A DNA stretch of 64,000 bases from Anaeramoeba flamelloides (GCA_027625915.1 JANTQA010000010.1:1550001-1614000); one strand, 5' to 3'; counted from the stretch's first letter, positions 23,853 to 35,535 are shown. Numbers and translations are program-made. Notes: generated by a model not told the origin, from the letters alone.

Positions 23853-25137
23853 TTAATCTTCTTCTTCTTTTCTTTTTTTTTCTTCTTCAAATTCTTTTAC
23901 AATTTCTGCAATTCTTGTTCTTCCTAAAAATTCAATTGGTTTGTTTTTCCTCATAATTGCAATGTCAATGTTTTTTTCACCCGACTCGACAACTTCAACA
24001 AGCGATTGGATTGTTAGTCTTACTGTTTGCTCTTCATCCATTTCATCAACATAGTTTTTTTCCAAGAATTCCTTCACAGGCTTTTCGCTTCTTCCAATAC
24101 AACTTGCCTGTTCGTTCATTCGTTTCAAATTATTTTATTAAATAAAAAGAAAAAAAAAAATAAAAAAGAAATTTGGAAAAACAATTTTTTTTTTTTTTTT
24201 TTTGAGCAACATTATTATTGTGAAATTGAAGAGGTTTAAAAAGAGATTTGTTGTTTGGTTCTTTCTTAAAGTGTATTGTATTGTGAATTTTGGGTTTTTT
24301 TTTTGTTTTCTTTGTTGAAATTGAAAACAAAGTCTTCTTTTTAATAATTTTGTTGATTTTGAAAATAAAAAAAAGAAAAAAAAAAAGAAAAAAAAAATAC
24401 CTTCCAAGAAGAGAAATTTCCAGAAGGATCTGTTTGATAAAGTTTTGGAAATCCTTTTGAATCATAACCAACAATTAATGTTGAAACACCAAATGGCCTT
24501 ACACCAACACTTTGCGTGTATTTCTTTGTTATTTTTTTTTTTATTTTTTGTGTTTTGTTTTTTATTAATTTGAAACAAATTTGTGATTTTTTTGAAAGAA
24601 GTTAATGAAAAGAAAAGAAATGAAAAGAAATGAAAAGAAAGGAATTTAGAATTTAAATGTTTTTCTTTTTTTATTTGGACTCAAGTAAAAATTCAAGTTA
24701 AAATTGAAGAAAAAAAAAACAAAAGAAAACCAATTGTCAAACAAAAGAAATAATCAAAAAAAAAGAAAAAAGAAGAAAAAAAAACAAACTTGTTGAGTTT
24801 TGGCAATATATCTTGTAATATATTCAATTCCAATTGGGTCTTCGTAGTAATATTTATAAGATTGGCATTCAAATCTTGCTTTGTTAATCAAAATTCTTGA
24901 GTCAGCTGTTAAACCAGCAAAGGTCATGCAAATGTGGTCATCGATTTGCACGATCTTTCTGACTGTTCTTGGGTCTTGTAACTTTGCTGTTGATTTCTTT
25001 TCAACACCAAGAACTAAGACCTCTTTCCCTTTCACACCAACAGCAGTTGTTCCTTTTTTTACAGCTTCAAGTGCATACTCAACTTGAATGAGATGCCCGT
25101 CAGGGGAAAACACGGTGATTGCTCGATCGTAAGACAT
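23853..25137 (-). CDS. PSMA7: 20S proteasome alpha-4 type subunit (PSMA7), copy 2
   Basis: Exons 25137-24790, 24523-24401 and 24107-23853 have the same lengths (348, 123 and 255 nt) and phases as copy 1 and encode what appears to be an identical 241-residue protein. Introns are 266 and 293 bp; intron 2 is the ancestral, element-free form. Homology with copy 1 begins about 10 bp beyond the stop codon and ends about 90 bp upstream of the ATG, so one gene-sized block was duplicated with its introns; it is not a retrocopy. Copies lie 7.9 kb apart in the same orientation. Role as for copy 1: alpha-ring subunit of the 20S core. Confidence 0.95.
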
Positions 25138-25295
25138 TTAATAAACGGTTTAATTTGATTTTTATTTTTTTAAAACGATTTCAAAAAAAGTTAAAAAAAT
25201 GATTCTCTTTTGGAATAAAGCTTTATTTTTTGTAATTTGAACAATGGTTCACAACTCAAATATTCTCATTTTGGTTTCAAAGAAATTGTTTTTGC

Positions 25296-25675
25296 ATATT
25301 GCAATAAAAGTGAAACAGGGAGGAAAAGTACAAAATAATTATTAATTGGTAACCATTACTAAAAATGAAAACAAGATCGATTAATAAAAGAATAAATAAA
25401 TAAATAAAAACAAAACAGAGTACCCACAATAAAATTTTTTCCAATACTATCTGTTGGTATCGGTTTTTCCTTGGATTGATCAATTATTAAAAATTTGTTC
25501 AAAAAATTGATTATTTCAGAGATCTCCAAAGCCACACATCATATTTCCGACAGAATCAAGTCGATTTAAATTGTTTTTTTGGGTTGATTGACAATAAAAA
25601 AAAGAATTATGGTTTGAAGTTAATTTATTTCTTCTTTTAACCAATTTTATTATTGTAATCATTAAGGTTACTTAT
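25296..25675. mobile_element. MITE, family L copy 1 (diverged)
   Basis: Shares the family's order of words with L2 and L3: an AAAATGAAAAC region, AAAAGAATAAATAAATAAAT, GGTATCGGTTTTTCCTTGGA, AGAGATCTCCAAAGCC and TTCTTCTTTTAACCAATTTT. Ends are worn and no target duplication is clear. Non-coding. Confidence 0.6.
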
Positions 25676-25748
25676 TTAAAAATGTGTTAAACTTTTTTTA
25701 CTTATTTTATGTTTTTTAGCAAATGCTTAATTATCTTTTCAAAATTTA

Positions 25749-25973
25749 CTATTTGTTGTAAAATAAAGGGAACAAAATTTTAATTCAGCTTTCCAAAAAA
25801 AGATTTTATAAATCATGTAAAATTTCAAAATTTTAATTCTGAAAATCAGCATAAATTATTAATTTCTCTTTTTTAGAATTGCTAATTTTGATGTTTTATA
25901 TTAATTCTTGAGAATATGTTTTTTTTTGGAAAGCTGAATGAAAATTTTGATCTTTTTATTTTGCAATTAACAG
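25749..25973. mobile_element. TA-flanked MITE, family E copy 2
   Basis: TA flanks at 25747-25748 and 25974-25975. Left end CTATTTGTTGTAAAATAAAG, right end GATCTTTTTATTTTGCAATT running to AACAG. The interior matches E1, including AGATTTTATAAATCATGTA. Confidence 0.8.
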
Positions 25974-26670
25974 TAAATTCTTTAATTAACTAAATCTGGA
26001 TTATGTTAGATTTCTCTTTTGAATGGGAATTTTTTATGGTACAACTAAATCTTTTCATGTTTTTTTTTCAGGAAAGTTAAAATTTTTTTCATTAAATTTA
26101 TAAATTAATAGTATTGAACGCTTTCAGTAAAAAAAAAAAAAAATTATCTCATAAATAACAGAGTTGTGGAATGACAATTTATTTTTTAATTTCTTGGTTT
26201 GTTATTAAAATCCCCATAGTGATAATTATTTTAATTTGGAAAAGTAAAGTCGAAGGGATCTGTATATAAATATAAAATGATTTCCGTAAATATATTTTTG
26301 TCCTTTTGGAAGAATCCCTTTCTCTTCATTTCCCATAACCTGTAAAATTGCTTTTTTGGGGTATGTCTCATAAAAATAAGAATATTTTCATAAAAAATAA
26401 TACAATTACCTCTTTGTAATGACCAAGTTCTTGAATTGAGAGAAAAACAAAAAAAAAAAGCATTTTTGTGAGTGCAAGTGATAACAATTGCGTTTTGGAG
26501 ATTACCGTGACTGTTAAAATGATTTTATTTTTGTCAAGGAATAAATTAATTTCTGGGCTAAATTGAAGAAAAAAAATGATCAAAAATTTTGGATAAACCC
26601 AATTAAGTGTTTTTACATTATTGTTTTATTGATAGAAACATGAAAAAAAAAAAAATAAAAAAGCTATTTA

Positions 26671-27064
26671 CCGTTGTGGAAAAATAGCGAAAAACAGCTT
26701 TTCATTGGGAACATTACCGAAAATGAAAAGTAAAATAAATAAAAAGAAGAAACCAATTAATTTCAAATAGTAATCCATTATATAGTTTTCAATAAACCCA
26801 AAGAAAATTGAAATCTATTTTCATATCGAAATTCTTGGACATGTTTTGGAGATCTCAAAAATAGTCAATTTTTTTGAACATATTTTTAATAATTGATCAA
26901 TCTAAAGAAAAACCCATACCAAAAGTTTATTAAAAGAACTGTTATTGTGTTGAATACTTTATTTCGTCTTTAATTATTTATTTATTCTTTTTTTAATTGG
27001 TCTTACTTTTCATTTTCAGTAATGTTCCCAATTAAAAATTGTGTTTCACTTTTTTTCCACAACC
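26671..27064. mobile_element. MITE, family L copy 2
   Basis: Terminal inverted repeats of about 65 bp: CGTTGTGGAAAAA at the left matches GGTTGTGGAAAAA (reverse complement of the right), followed on both arms by TTGGGAACATTAC and AAAATGAAAAGTAA. Possible TTA flanks. Length about 394 bp. Related to 25296-25675 and 32174-32607. Non-coding. Confidence 0.75.
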
Positions 27065-28436
27065 GTTATTTTTTTTTTAACTTAAACTTTTTCTTTGAGA
27101 AAATTTAAGTAAATAATTTTTTATAACTACAGATAAGAAAGAGATTAAAACTCTTAAAAGTTTAATATAACATTCTAGTTGTTGTGGAAATATTTTGAGA
27201 ATTCCTTGTATTATTAGCCAAAGTTTGGAAATTTTCTGATCTTCTTATTTCCAATTCTAACAAAGTGAATTAAGTAATTTTACCAATAGATTTGTCTAGA
27301 AATCTGATATTTAAAGTTATTTAACTGTACTTTGAATTTTTTATTTACGATGTTGTTTAATTGATAACACTGAGATTTGTGAGTGTCTCAATTTAAAACA
27401 AATTGAATACATATTTTGGTTTAAGGAACCAAAATACTTGTTCCATAAAAACTAAAAAAAAGTGCTTGATCAATTTTCTCTGAAAGTTTGGAAAAGGAAT
27501 AAATTCCATTTCTTTATTGAAAACAATCTCTTTTTACAAACATTGTTTTTTTCTCATTTCGAAAAAAAAATCAAAATCATTTTTAAAAAAAAAAATTAAT
27601 TTGTTCTCTTTTTTCGCTGAAAAAAGAGAGAAAAAACAATTAATAAGAGATTTTAGAAAGGAGAAAAATATAAATTCTTTTTCAAATAAAAGGGCACAAA
27701 AAATTTCAAGAATTATTCATAAGTGAATCAAATTAATTGTAGTATCATTCTAAAATCTAAGAAACGCTTTAAAACATAAAAAAACACTCAACTGATTCTT
27801 TACAACTCATTAAAACAAAACAATAAAAATTAAAATTCAATATTTTAAAAATTGGTGTGCCTTTTTATTTGAAATGAGAAATCCCGTTTTGGAAATTGTA
27901 ATGAAAAAAATAATAAACCCAATAAAAACCTTTGAACAAGGTGAATTGGGAAAAAGTTCTCAACATTTTATTGATAATTCTTTACACATCAAAACATTGG
28001 TACTTTAAAGTCTCATTTTCAAGATAAAGCCCCAATTCAGCGGGTATTTTGTTGGAATGTTTTTTCTTTATTTCTCTTTTCTTTGTTCCATCCATCAATC
28101 CAATAATGGTCTTTCTTAATTCCTATTTCTCGCTCATTCAAAATCAAACATAAACTGTTTCCGTTTATACACAGGTAGATTATTCCCAAATTGGTTTCTT
28201 CTTATCTTGCTTTTTCATTTTCCAACTGTTCAATATCCAAAAATAAAAAAAGCAAAAAATGAAAAAATGAATGATTAAAAGAAAAATCACCAATAAGTAA
28301 TTATCTTATTAAACATCAAATTCGATGGTATTGACGATTTGAGAGGTGTGCCCTTTTGTTTGAAAAATAGTTTAAATTATTCAATTTTCAAAAAAAATTA
28401 AAACATTTTTAAGACTACATCAAGTCAAGAAATTTT

Positions 28437-28665
28437 AGAGGAAGGTTCAATCATTCATTGTTAATAACGCAAAGTGCATGCAGATTGTTAAGTTTGATGG
28501 TTTTCGAGAATTGGTTGACAAATGGAAAATAAAAGAATCGATAGATCTCATCGAATGGATGAACGATCTTGTTTGTATCTGTTGGAAAATTTAAACCAAG
28601 TTTTGTCTCCAATGATGAAAATGTAAAATTTAACTTCAATGTTTTTACTAACTACATTGGGAGAA
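28437..28665. other. Coding-like island, strand undecided
   Basis: Both strands look coding. On the minus strand one uninterrupted frame follows a pyrimidine-rich CCCAATGTAG acceptor at 28665, includes FPTDTNKIVHPFDEIYRFF and ends in TGA at 28451. On the plus strand a frame after TTTTAG at 28436 includes FDGFRELVDKWKIKESIDL but needs a frame change to continue. The minus reading is simpler. No family is recognised, and no neighbouring exon was identified. It may be the last exon of an unrecognised gene or a relic. Confidence 0.3.
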
Positions 28666-28808
28666 TGAGATATTTTCGAAGAACAAGTTCTTCAAAGTAC
28701 CATTAAAAAATCACAAACTAGTTCAAATTTGTTTGTTTTGTTTTTTGTTTCGATGAGTTAGATCCTCAAGTTGAAAAAATAAATAGCATCTCATATTGTT
28801 TCATTTGT

Positions 28809-29002
28809 TCAACAATCACCTTTTCTAATTCCTCGTTTTGGTTCTCCTTCCAGACTCAAAATAATGAGATTGTTCTAGGCACTTAGATGATATATATCGT
28901 CGTTCTTCGAACTCCACAATATCATATTATATCACTTCTAACAATATCATATTTCTCGTTCTTCCAGGCCAAAATCAGATTATAATAAGGTGATTGTTTC
29001 CA
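28809..29002. mobile_element. Inverted-repeat element, family O
   Basis: Left AACAATCACCTT and right AAGGTGATTGTT form inverted ends; TAAT, CGTTTTGG and ATTTTGG words continue the match inward. Length about 194 bp. One copy seen, non-coding. Confidence 0.45.
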
Positions 29003-29550
29003 AATCAAAACAAAAAACACAGATAATTTTCACTTGAAAAATTTTACTTGGGCAAAATAATCTTGATATAAGTTTCTGTTTAACAATTTTGTGGTTGCTT
29101 TTGAAAAATTTTGTTTTTTTTTTCACTTTTGGGAATGATTGTGTTTTTTCCGTTTTATTTCGAAAAAAGAAAAACTGTTCATTAAAATTTCCAATTCCTT
29201 AACCTTCTAAACATTGAACAATTATTGAATTAATACACCTTACTTGTAATTCATCCCTTTCATCGTTTTTTTTTTTTCTTTTTGTTTTGCAATGAAGAGG
29301 TGTTTCTTCTTTCAAATTAGGAACTAATCCAACTAATTATAATTAAATTCAAATATAAGAAAAGGTCTGTTTGATACAGTATCATCCAAACTAAAAGTAT
29401 GATCACAAGTCACTTTTTAGTCACAACTCATAGAATTTTTTTTTTTTTTCTCGTTTTGAAGAATATTCATCATTCAACGTTTGAAAATATTTTTCTTCAT
29501 AGTGGATCTAATCCTTCAAAATAAATTTTTTTTTTTTTTTGTGACAGCAA

Positions 29551-29668
29551 TTTTCAAAAAGTGTGTACTAAAAGTATTATCAAGTGTTATCCAAACTATT
29601 AAAATTGGCGAATTAAACAGTTTGAAGTACCAATTCGAAAAATTTTTTTAGTAGACACTTTTTTAAAA
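29551..29668. repeat. Small inverted-repeat element sharing a word with family G
   Basis: TTTCAAAAAGTGTGTACTAAAA at the left opposes TTTAAAAAAGTGTCTACT (reverse complement of the right end). About 118 bp. The GTGTGTACTAAAAGT word resembles GTGGGTACTAAAAGT at 7751-7765. It lies just downstream (3' side) of the Rab gene. Confidence 0.45.
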
Positions 29669-29785
29669 GAGTTGTGCTATTTATTGAAAAAGTGTTGTTA
29701 AAAATTTTTTTCATCGATCCTTAAAAATATGTATATTGATTATTTTTTTTTTTAAATACAAAGATCATTTTATATTTTTACATTT

Positions 29786-31415
29786 TTAACAGCAATTTCC
29801 TTTATTTGTCGTCTCAGACGTTTGGTTCTCTTCTGTATCAGTATCTGTATACGACAATTCTAAATCTGAATTTTCTTGTTGTGTATGTGTTGGCAATTCT
29901 TTTGCAAGATTAAAAAACATTTCCTTGACGCCTTCGCCTGTTTTTGCAGAAGTTTCACAATACATAATGCCATTTTCTTTTGCATATTCTTCAGCTTTAC
30001 TTTTCTCAACTTTCCGATCACTTGTTTGGCAATCGATTTTGTTCCCAACCAAAACCACTTTGGAGTTTTCTAGTCCTTTTAATAAGATTTCTTCAAACCA
30101 TTTTTTAGCTTTCCGAAATGATGCCTAATTGAGAAAATTAGAAAATATAGAGATTTTGATCCAGAAATAAAAGAAATTCAATTTTTATTATGATTCCGAT
30201 TAAAAATTCGAAAAACAGAAATTTTGAAATTAGGAAAGAGCCGCAGAGTACCGTCAAGTACTACCAAGTGCTGCCAGGTTCTGTTAGCTTTTCCAGAGTA
30301 CAAAAGAATTGAATTCAAAATAATAGACAAAAATCCAAGATTTTACTCAATTCTTTTAAATTCTGGAAAAGCTAACGAAAAGTGTCCGTAGAGTGCCTAG
30401 GTTTTCTTGAGGTTTTTTGTTTCATTTGTGAAGTTTTCTGTTTTCTGTTTTGTTTGTAAAATCTATTGATATTCCAAATAAACAGAAAACTCAAGAAAAG
30501 CTAATGGAGTTTTTTTTAATTTAAGAAATAGAACCTAAAGGCGGTTTTCCAAAATTCAAAAGAATAGATAAAAATTTCAAAGACTTATGCTCAATTCCAA
30601 TAAAAATCGAAAAAAACCAAACGGCTTCGAGATGAAATTAATTTCCACTCTTCAAAATAAGAAATAAAAAAAAAAAAAAGAAAGTTAATTTTGAATAAAG
30701 AACAGATCCAACCAAGAAGTCTTTGTTGTAGAGTTGTTGTTTAATTTCTCAATTAGAACTAAATTCACATTATTCTTTTTCTTTTTTTTCAAGTTTTGGA
30801 TCTTTGTGTGAGGAGGCTCGAATTGTGAGGAGAAAAAGGAAAAAAAAAAAAAAAAAAAAAAGTATTTGTATTCACCTGATTTGTAACATCAAACACAATA
30901 ATCACACCTTTTGCGCCTCTAAAATACCTTTGTGTTTTGTATTTTAATGTTGATATTTTTAAATGATAAAAAGAAAGTCATTCAAAAACAAAAGAATAGA
31001 CAAAAAAAAACTTGAGTTAACATTCTGTAAAAAAGATTTTTACAAGCAAAAAAAATTGTTTTCTTACATGAGTGTAAGTGAATGGTACCTTTCCTGTCCC
31101 GCCGTATCCTAAGAAAACCCAATTAATGATCAAAAGTATAAAGAATATGATGTTTAGCAAATAAGAAAACTAAAAACTGGGTTGAAAAACGAAAAAAAAA
31201 AAACTGGTTATTCGATCGAAAGTTAAAAGCCAAACCCAAATTTGAAGGCGAACTTCATAATCAGTACTAACTTGGACGGTTTGGTTGATAAAAGTTGCAC
31301 CTATTGTTGCTTCAATGCTTGAATTAAACTTGTTATAAAAATATCTAATTGCAATCGATGATTTACCAACTCCTGACTCTCCAAGCAATACAATTTTTTG
31401 TGGTGTTAAAGTCAT
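29786..31415 (-). CDS. Rab5-like small GTPase
   Basis: Exons 31415-31236, 31108-31068, 30927-30876 and 30124-29786 join cleanly in phase to 203 residues. Motifs: P-loop GESGVGKSS (12-20), switch I ATIGATF, WDTAGQERYHSL spanning the exon 1/2 join, MYFRGAKG across exons 2/3, NKID (119-122), ETSAK (148-152) and a C-terminal GNCC for double geranylgeranylation. The GATF plus ERYHSLxxMYxRGA pattern is closest to the Rab5/21/22 group, which acts on early endosomes; calling it Rab5 itself is an inference. The exon 3/4 join reads TNQASFRKAKKWF as in that group. Introns are 127, 140 and 751 bp; the largest holds family H palindromes. The catalytic Gln is present, so it should switch normally. Confidence 0.92.
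30283..30376. repeat. Small palindromic repeat, family H copy 2 (in Rab intron 3)
   Basis: GTTAGCTTTTCCAGA at the left and TCTGGAAAAGCTAAC at the right are perfect inverted ends; inside, ACAAAAGAATTGA faces TCAATTCTTTTAAA. Length 94 bp. A further half copy with GGTTTTCCAAAATTCAAAAG lies at 30539-30611 in the same intron. Confidence 0.65.
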
Positions 31416-32173
31416 TTGAAAGAAGGTGAAAAAAGAAATGTAAGTGTTGAGAAAACATTAAAAAATGAAAATCAGAAATTAATCAGGTCGAAAGGTTTTG
31501 ACTGTCAAAAATGAGAAATTCTATCAAGTTAAGGTCTCAATGATATCTTTTAAATACACTTGGTATATGGTGTTAAAACAAAATAGTTCAAGAGAGGAAG
31601 GGGAGAACCTGTATCTGTAAACATTAAAGGTATTTGTGAAATAATGTAGTTAATTTACTATCAAAAAACATGATTAATATATTCTGATATAACATCACAC
31701 CTTCTTTTTTTCTTGATAAATTATACGCTAAATGAGCAAAGTAACGAAAACCAATTGATAAGTAAATATGTTATTACTTATTTTAAAGTTCTATTATTTA
31801 AAAAGGTATAAAAATAATAAATATTATAAAATTTTACAAAGTATAAAAATAATTTTGTTGATCGAACGAGAAAATTTTTGGGAAAAAATAACTAGAAATT
31901 TCTATAAAACTGAGAATATTACGAAAAATTTTCAACAAATTACATTCCTAATTTATAATTTATCAAAACTTTAAAAAATTAACCTTCTAAATTTGTTGAT
32001 CTTATAAATAATATAGGATACTGAAATAAATATTGGAATTGGAAGAAGAAGAAAAAACAAGCATGAGAATGATTTTACAAGATTTTGATCTCTTATATAG
32101 AATTTTTATGTTACTGTATATTGACGCTGAGGCTAGAAGTTTTTCTTTCAATAATTTTCAAAATTGAACTAAC

Positions 32174-32607
32174 CTTAGTGGAAAAAAAGAGAAACAAGAA
32201 AAAAAAGTGAAACACATTTTTAATTGGAAACCTTAATGAAAATCCAAAGTAAGATCAATTAAAAAAAGAATAAATAAATAATTAAAGACAAAATGAAGGA
32301 TTCAACACAATAACAGTTTTTTTCAATACTAACTTTTGGTATGGGCTTTTCTTTGATTGACTGAATATTAAAATTTTGTTAAGAAAAAATTGATTATTTT
32401 TGAGATCTCCAAAACTATACTAACGATTTTGATAATAAAGTAGATTTAAATTGTATTTGTTGGATTGATTGAAAATAATCTTATGGATTATTATTTGAAA
32501 TTAATTGGTTTCTTCTTTTAATTTATCTTACCTTTCATTTACAGTAATGTTCCCAAGTAAAACAGTATTTCACTTTTTTTTCTTGTTTCACTTTTTTTCC
32601 ACAAAAG
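32174..32607. mobile_element. MITE, family L copy 3
   Basis: Both ends carry GTGGAAAAAAAG, AAACAAGAAAAAAAAGTGAAA and then a TTGG..AC word in inverted orientation; the interior includes GGTATGGGCTTTTCTTTGA and GAGATCTCCAAAAC. Compared with L2 the ends have an extra GTGAAACAAGAAAAAAAA unit, a subfamily difference. Non-coding. Confidence 0.75.
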
Positions 32608-33199
32608 TTAATTTGAATATTTTCATGTGCTTTAAATTTGTTTGAAAGTTCATATCTTAAAATTGGGGATGGTTGTATAAGAAAAAATGAAAAAAAATAT
32701 AAATTTTATTATTTTTTGAAATAAAAGATATCTTATTGAGATACCATTTTCGTATGAAGGTTGTTATTATGAATAAAAAATATATTTACCAATTCAGTCA
32801 ATTTTCCCCAATTTCCGGTAAAAATTTCTGTACATTTATTCAAAATCAATTTTTTTTGTTAATAAATCTTAATTTTGTACTATAATATTTATTCTAGTGA
32901 ATAAGAAAACTAAGATGATCTGATAAAGTATTTTTAAAAAATTTGTAAAAATAATTTTTTCTTCTTATCAGAAACTATATCAAACAATTAAATGGATTAT
33001 AATATTGAATGAAAAAGTATTTTATTGATTTCATTAAAAATTTAAAAAAAGAAAAATAAAAGTTTTATAATTACTCAAAATTTCATTAGTAAATTTTAAG
33101 TTAAGTAAGAAAGTAAATTAATCCTTTTTTTAAAATTTTAATTGTGAGAGAAATACTGAAAAAAGTTTTTATGAGTTCAATAGAGCTATTAAAACTCTG

Positions 33200-33876
33200 A
33201 AAATAAAACATCATTCACTAGTCTATTTGTGAAAAGAATTAAAGTAATTCAGAGTTGAGTCTTGTATTTTTTTCAATTTTTTGAACATTTTTTTTTGAAT
33301 TTGAATTTTTGGTTTTATTAAATTTTGGTTTTTGATCAAGAAATGTGTTTATGTGAATGCTTGAAATAAATCAAACAATAAAGCATTTAAACAGATCAGA
33401 GAATATGTGTCTTTGAACAAATCTTTTTTTTTTTTTTTCAAGACCATATAAGGAAGATCACCTTTCCAAATAAACTTATTGAAATCAAGATTGAAAAAAA
33501 AAAATCAACCAAAGTCGATATTTTGAAAGATTTTGTTTTTTCTTTATCTCCTTAATCTCAATGATTCCATTCAAGTCATTACCTTGAAATTATCTCCCTA
33601 TTTCTATTTATTATTATTTTACAAATCATTTTTTTTCACAAATTTTTTTATGAAATTGGGGCTTCAAATATAGTTATCAAACTAAACCAAAACAAAGAAT
33701 ATTGCTTTCAAAGATTATATAAAATGAATTGAGTTATCAAAATCAAAAAAAAACTACCTAAAATTCAACTAATAGAAAAAGAAATATTGAGTATAAACGT
33801 AAAAAGCAGAATTCATAATTATTTTTAGTTCTCAATTTAATGGTAAATAAATAATAATACAATCAAACAAATCCAT

Positions 33877-33921
<45 letters not shown>

Positions 33922-34345
33922 TTCTTAAGAAGAATTCAAAAAATATCCTATTTTCTGAACCAAAACTAGAATGAGATGAATTAAATGAAAATAACATTTT
34001 TAAAACCATTTTGAAAATTCTTTATAAATAGGAAGTAATTGTTAATCAAATAATATATTAGAAACAAAACTTTTTCCATTGAAAATTGATAATAAAACCA
34101 AATAAAGAAGTAATTTAATCAAATTTTAAAGATAAGATCAAGGAATAAATGATTTTTTGTTATATTTTTTTTAGTCCAATATTTTCCTTATTTATATTTT
34201 CTCATTTTTTAGTTGGTATGCAAATCTATTATACTCTGGATAGATTATACTTCGATTTTGAATACAATATTAACACATTTAGTTCAAGAAATGATTTGAA
34301 TAATTCAGTTTCGCATAAACTGTGACACTTAAAATTATGAAAAAG
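33200..34345 (+). repeat. Diverged 1.1-kb dispersed repeat, family M copy 1
   Basis: Parallels 60000-61100 in the same orientation. Shared landmarks in order: CTATTTGTGAAA, TCAGAGTTGAG, AGAAATGTGTTTA, CAAGACCATA/GAAGACCAAA, GATCACCTTTCCAAA, GAAATCAAGA, TTTTCTGAACC, AGATGAATTAAATGAAA, and AATGATTTGAATAATTCAGTTT with AAACTGT. Between them the copies differ by many indels, and the (TA)n run is only here. No open frame survives in either. Could be an old transposon or a segmental duplication. Confidence 0.6.
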
Positions 34346-34468
34346 TACTAACTCCCAAAAATTTTTTTTGTTTCTTAATTTTTTTAGATTAGAGAAGAAA
34401 AACTGAATTTTTTAATACTATACGAACAATTTCAAAATATGAATTTCAATTTGTGTAACAACCCTTAA

Positions 34469-34815
34469 GGGACTAATCTCTATTAAATGTTTTACCTAAA
34501 TTTAATAGAGATTGAGAAAATTTTTTGCCTATTACTTACTGGTATTTGAATTCTTAACCGGAAAGATTTTTCACTTTCTTTATCCTGATTTTTTTTTATA
34601 AATACAGTTCTTAAAGAAATTGGGTTCAATTTGAGGCTCTCGATCTATATTCTCAAAGAGAAATAATAAATGATATGAAGATTTTTCCTATTTATAATTC
34701 TAATACTAGTAGATTTGAAAACCCTGTTTATTTTCAATATTAAACTTATTCCTAGATAAGGAATCTTTATTTAGAAATTGAACAAAAAAAAAAAAAAAAA
34801 ATAGAGACTAGTTCC
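34469..34815. mobile_element. TTAA-flanked MITE, family B copy 2
   Basis: Perfect TTAA flanks (34465-34468 and 34816-34819). Ends GGGACTAATCTCTATT and, at the right, GGAACTAGTCTCTAT in reverse complement. Length 347 bp, matching B1 in inverted orientation throughout. Its right-hand TTAA is also the left-hand TTAA of A2. Confidence 0.85.
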
Positions 34816-34819
34816 TTAA

Positions 34820-35374
34820 GGTTTACAATCCCCGAAACTGAAAAAAAAGATTATCTTGTATTGGGTGTGTCAACTTGTTATTTTGGTTCTTAGCTGATCG
34901 ATCCTATGCTTGGTATGGGTTTTAATAGTGTTTCAAAATGGCAATTTTTGACAATTTTCATTTTTTTTCCGAAATCCGAATTGATGAGTCTAAGATTAAT
35001 TAATTGGAAGGTATTGAATTGAAAGTGTTAATTTTTAGGTTATCAATTGAAATTATCATTTTCCTTTTACAGAATTAGGAGTAAATAAAAAAAATTTTTT
35101 TTTACAAGCATCAAATAATACAAAGCGTAAATTAAAATTTCAACATAGAAAACAAAAAAATCAATTACTAATTAAATATCTTCCAATTAATTAATCTTGG
35201 ACTCACCAATTCGGATTTCGGAAAAAAAAATAAAATAAAATGACAAAAATAGCATTTTTCAACCACCTATTAAAGCCCACACCAAGCATAGGATCGATCA
35301 GCTAAGAACCAAAATAACAAGTTGACACACCCAATACAAGATAATCTTTTTTCCAGTTTCAGGGATTGTAAACC
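34820..35374. mobile_element. Foldback MITE, family A copy 2
   Basis: Perfect TTAA flanks (34816-34819 and 35375-35378). Ends are exact inverted copies over GGTTTACAATCCC. Arms of over 200 bp share CTTGTATTGGGTGTGTCAAC and CTTAGCTGATCGATCC, with more differences between arms than in A1. Length 555 bp. It ends 161 bp before the kinase-like gene's ATG. Confidence 0.85.
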
Positions 35375-35535
35375 TTAAAAAACATGGTTTCAAAAAAATT
35401 AAATTTGAACTAAATTCAAGTACATAGAGAAGTTTGTTTCAGAAATTACGAAAACAATTGAAAATCTACAAAAGTAACCTTTTCAAAAAACAAGTAAAAA
35501 AATCATTTTTTTCAATTTGAAAATCAAAATAATTG

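Larger units (their letters stand above)
25138..29785. other. Intergenic DNA rich in MITEs
   Basis: About 4.6 kb between PSMA7 copy 2 and the Rab gene. Contains L1 (25296-25675), E2 (25749-25973), L2 (26671-27064), a doubtful coding island (28437-28665), O (28809-29002) and a small G-type palindrome (29551-29668). The stretch 27100-28430 contains only short lysine- or phenylalanine-rich frames with no protein features. Confidence 0.55.
31416..35535. other. Intergenic DNA with large repeats
   Basis: Between the Rab gene and the alpha-kinase relative, which diverge from it. Holds L3 (32174-32607), the first copy of the 1.1-kb repeat M (33200-34345) with a (TA)n run inside it at about 33879-33917, then B2 and A2 side by side (34469-35374). 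The 160 bp between A2 and the kinase ATG is the only unique DNA left for a promoter. No other gene seen. Confidence 0.55.

Noticed and set aside
24130-24474. Minus-strand frame running through PSMA7 copy 2 intron 2
   Set aside because: Intronic A/T runs; the paralogue's intron does not keep the frame.
33879-33917. Origin or regulatory site at the (TA)n run
   Set aside because: Simple microsatellite; similar AT runs occur at 1285 and 42318 without other features.
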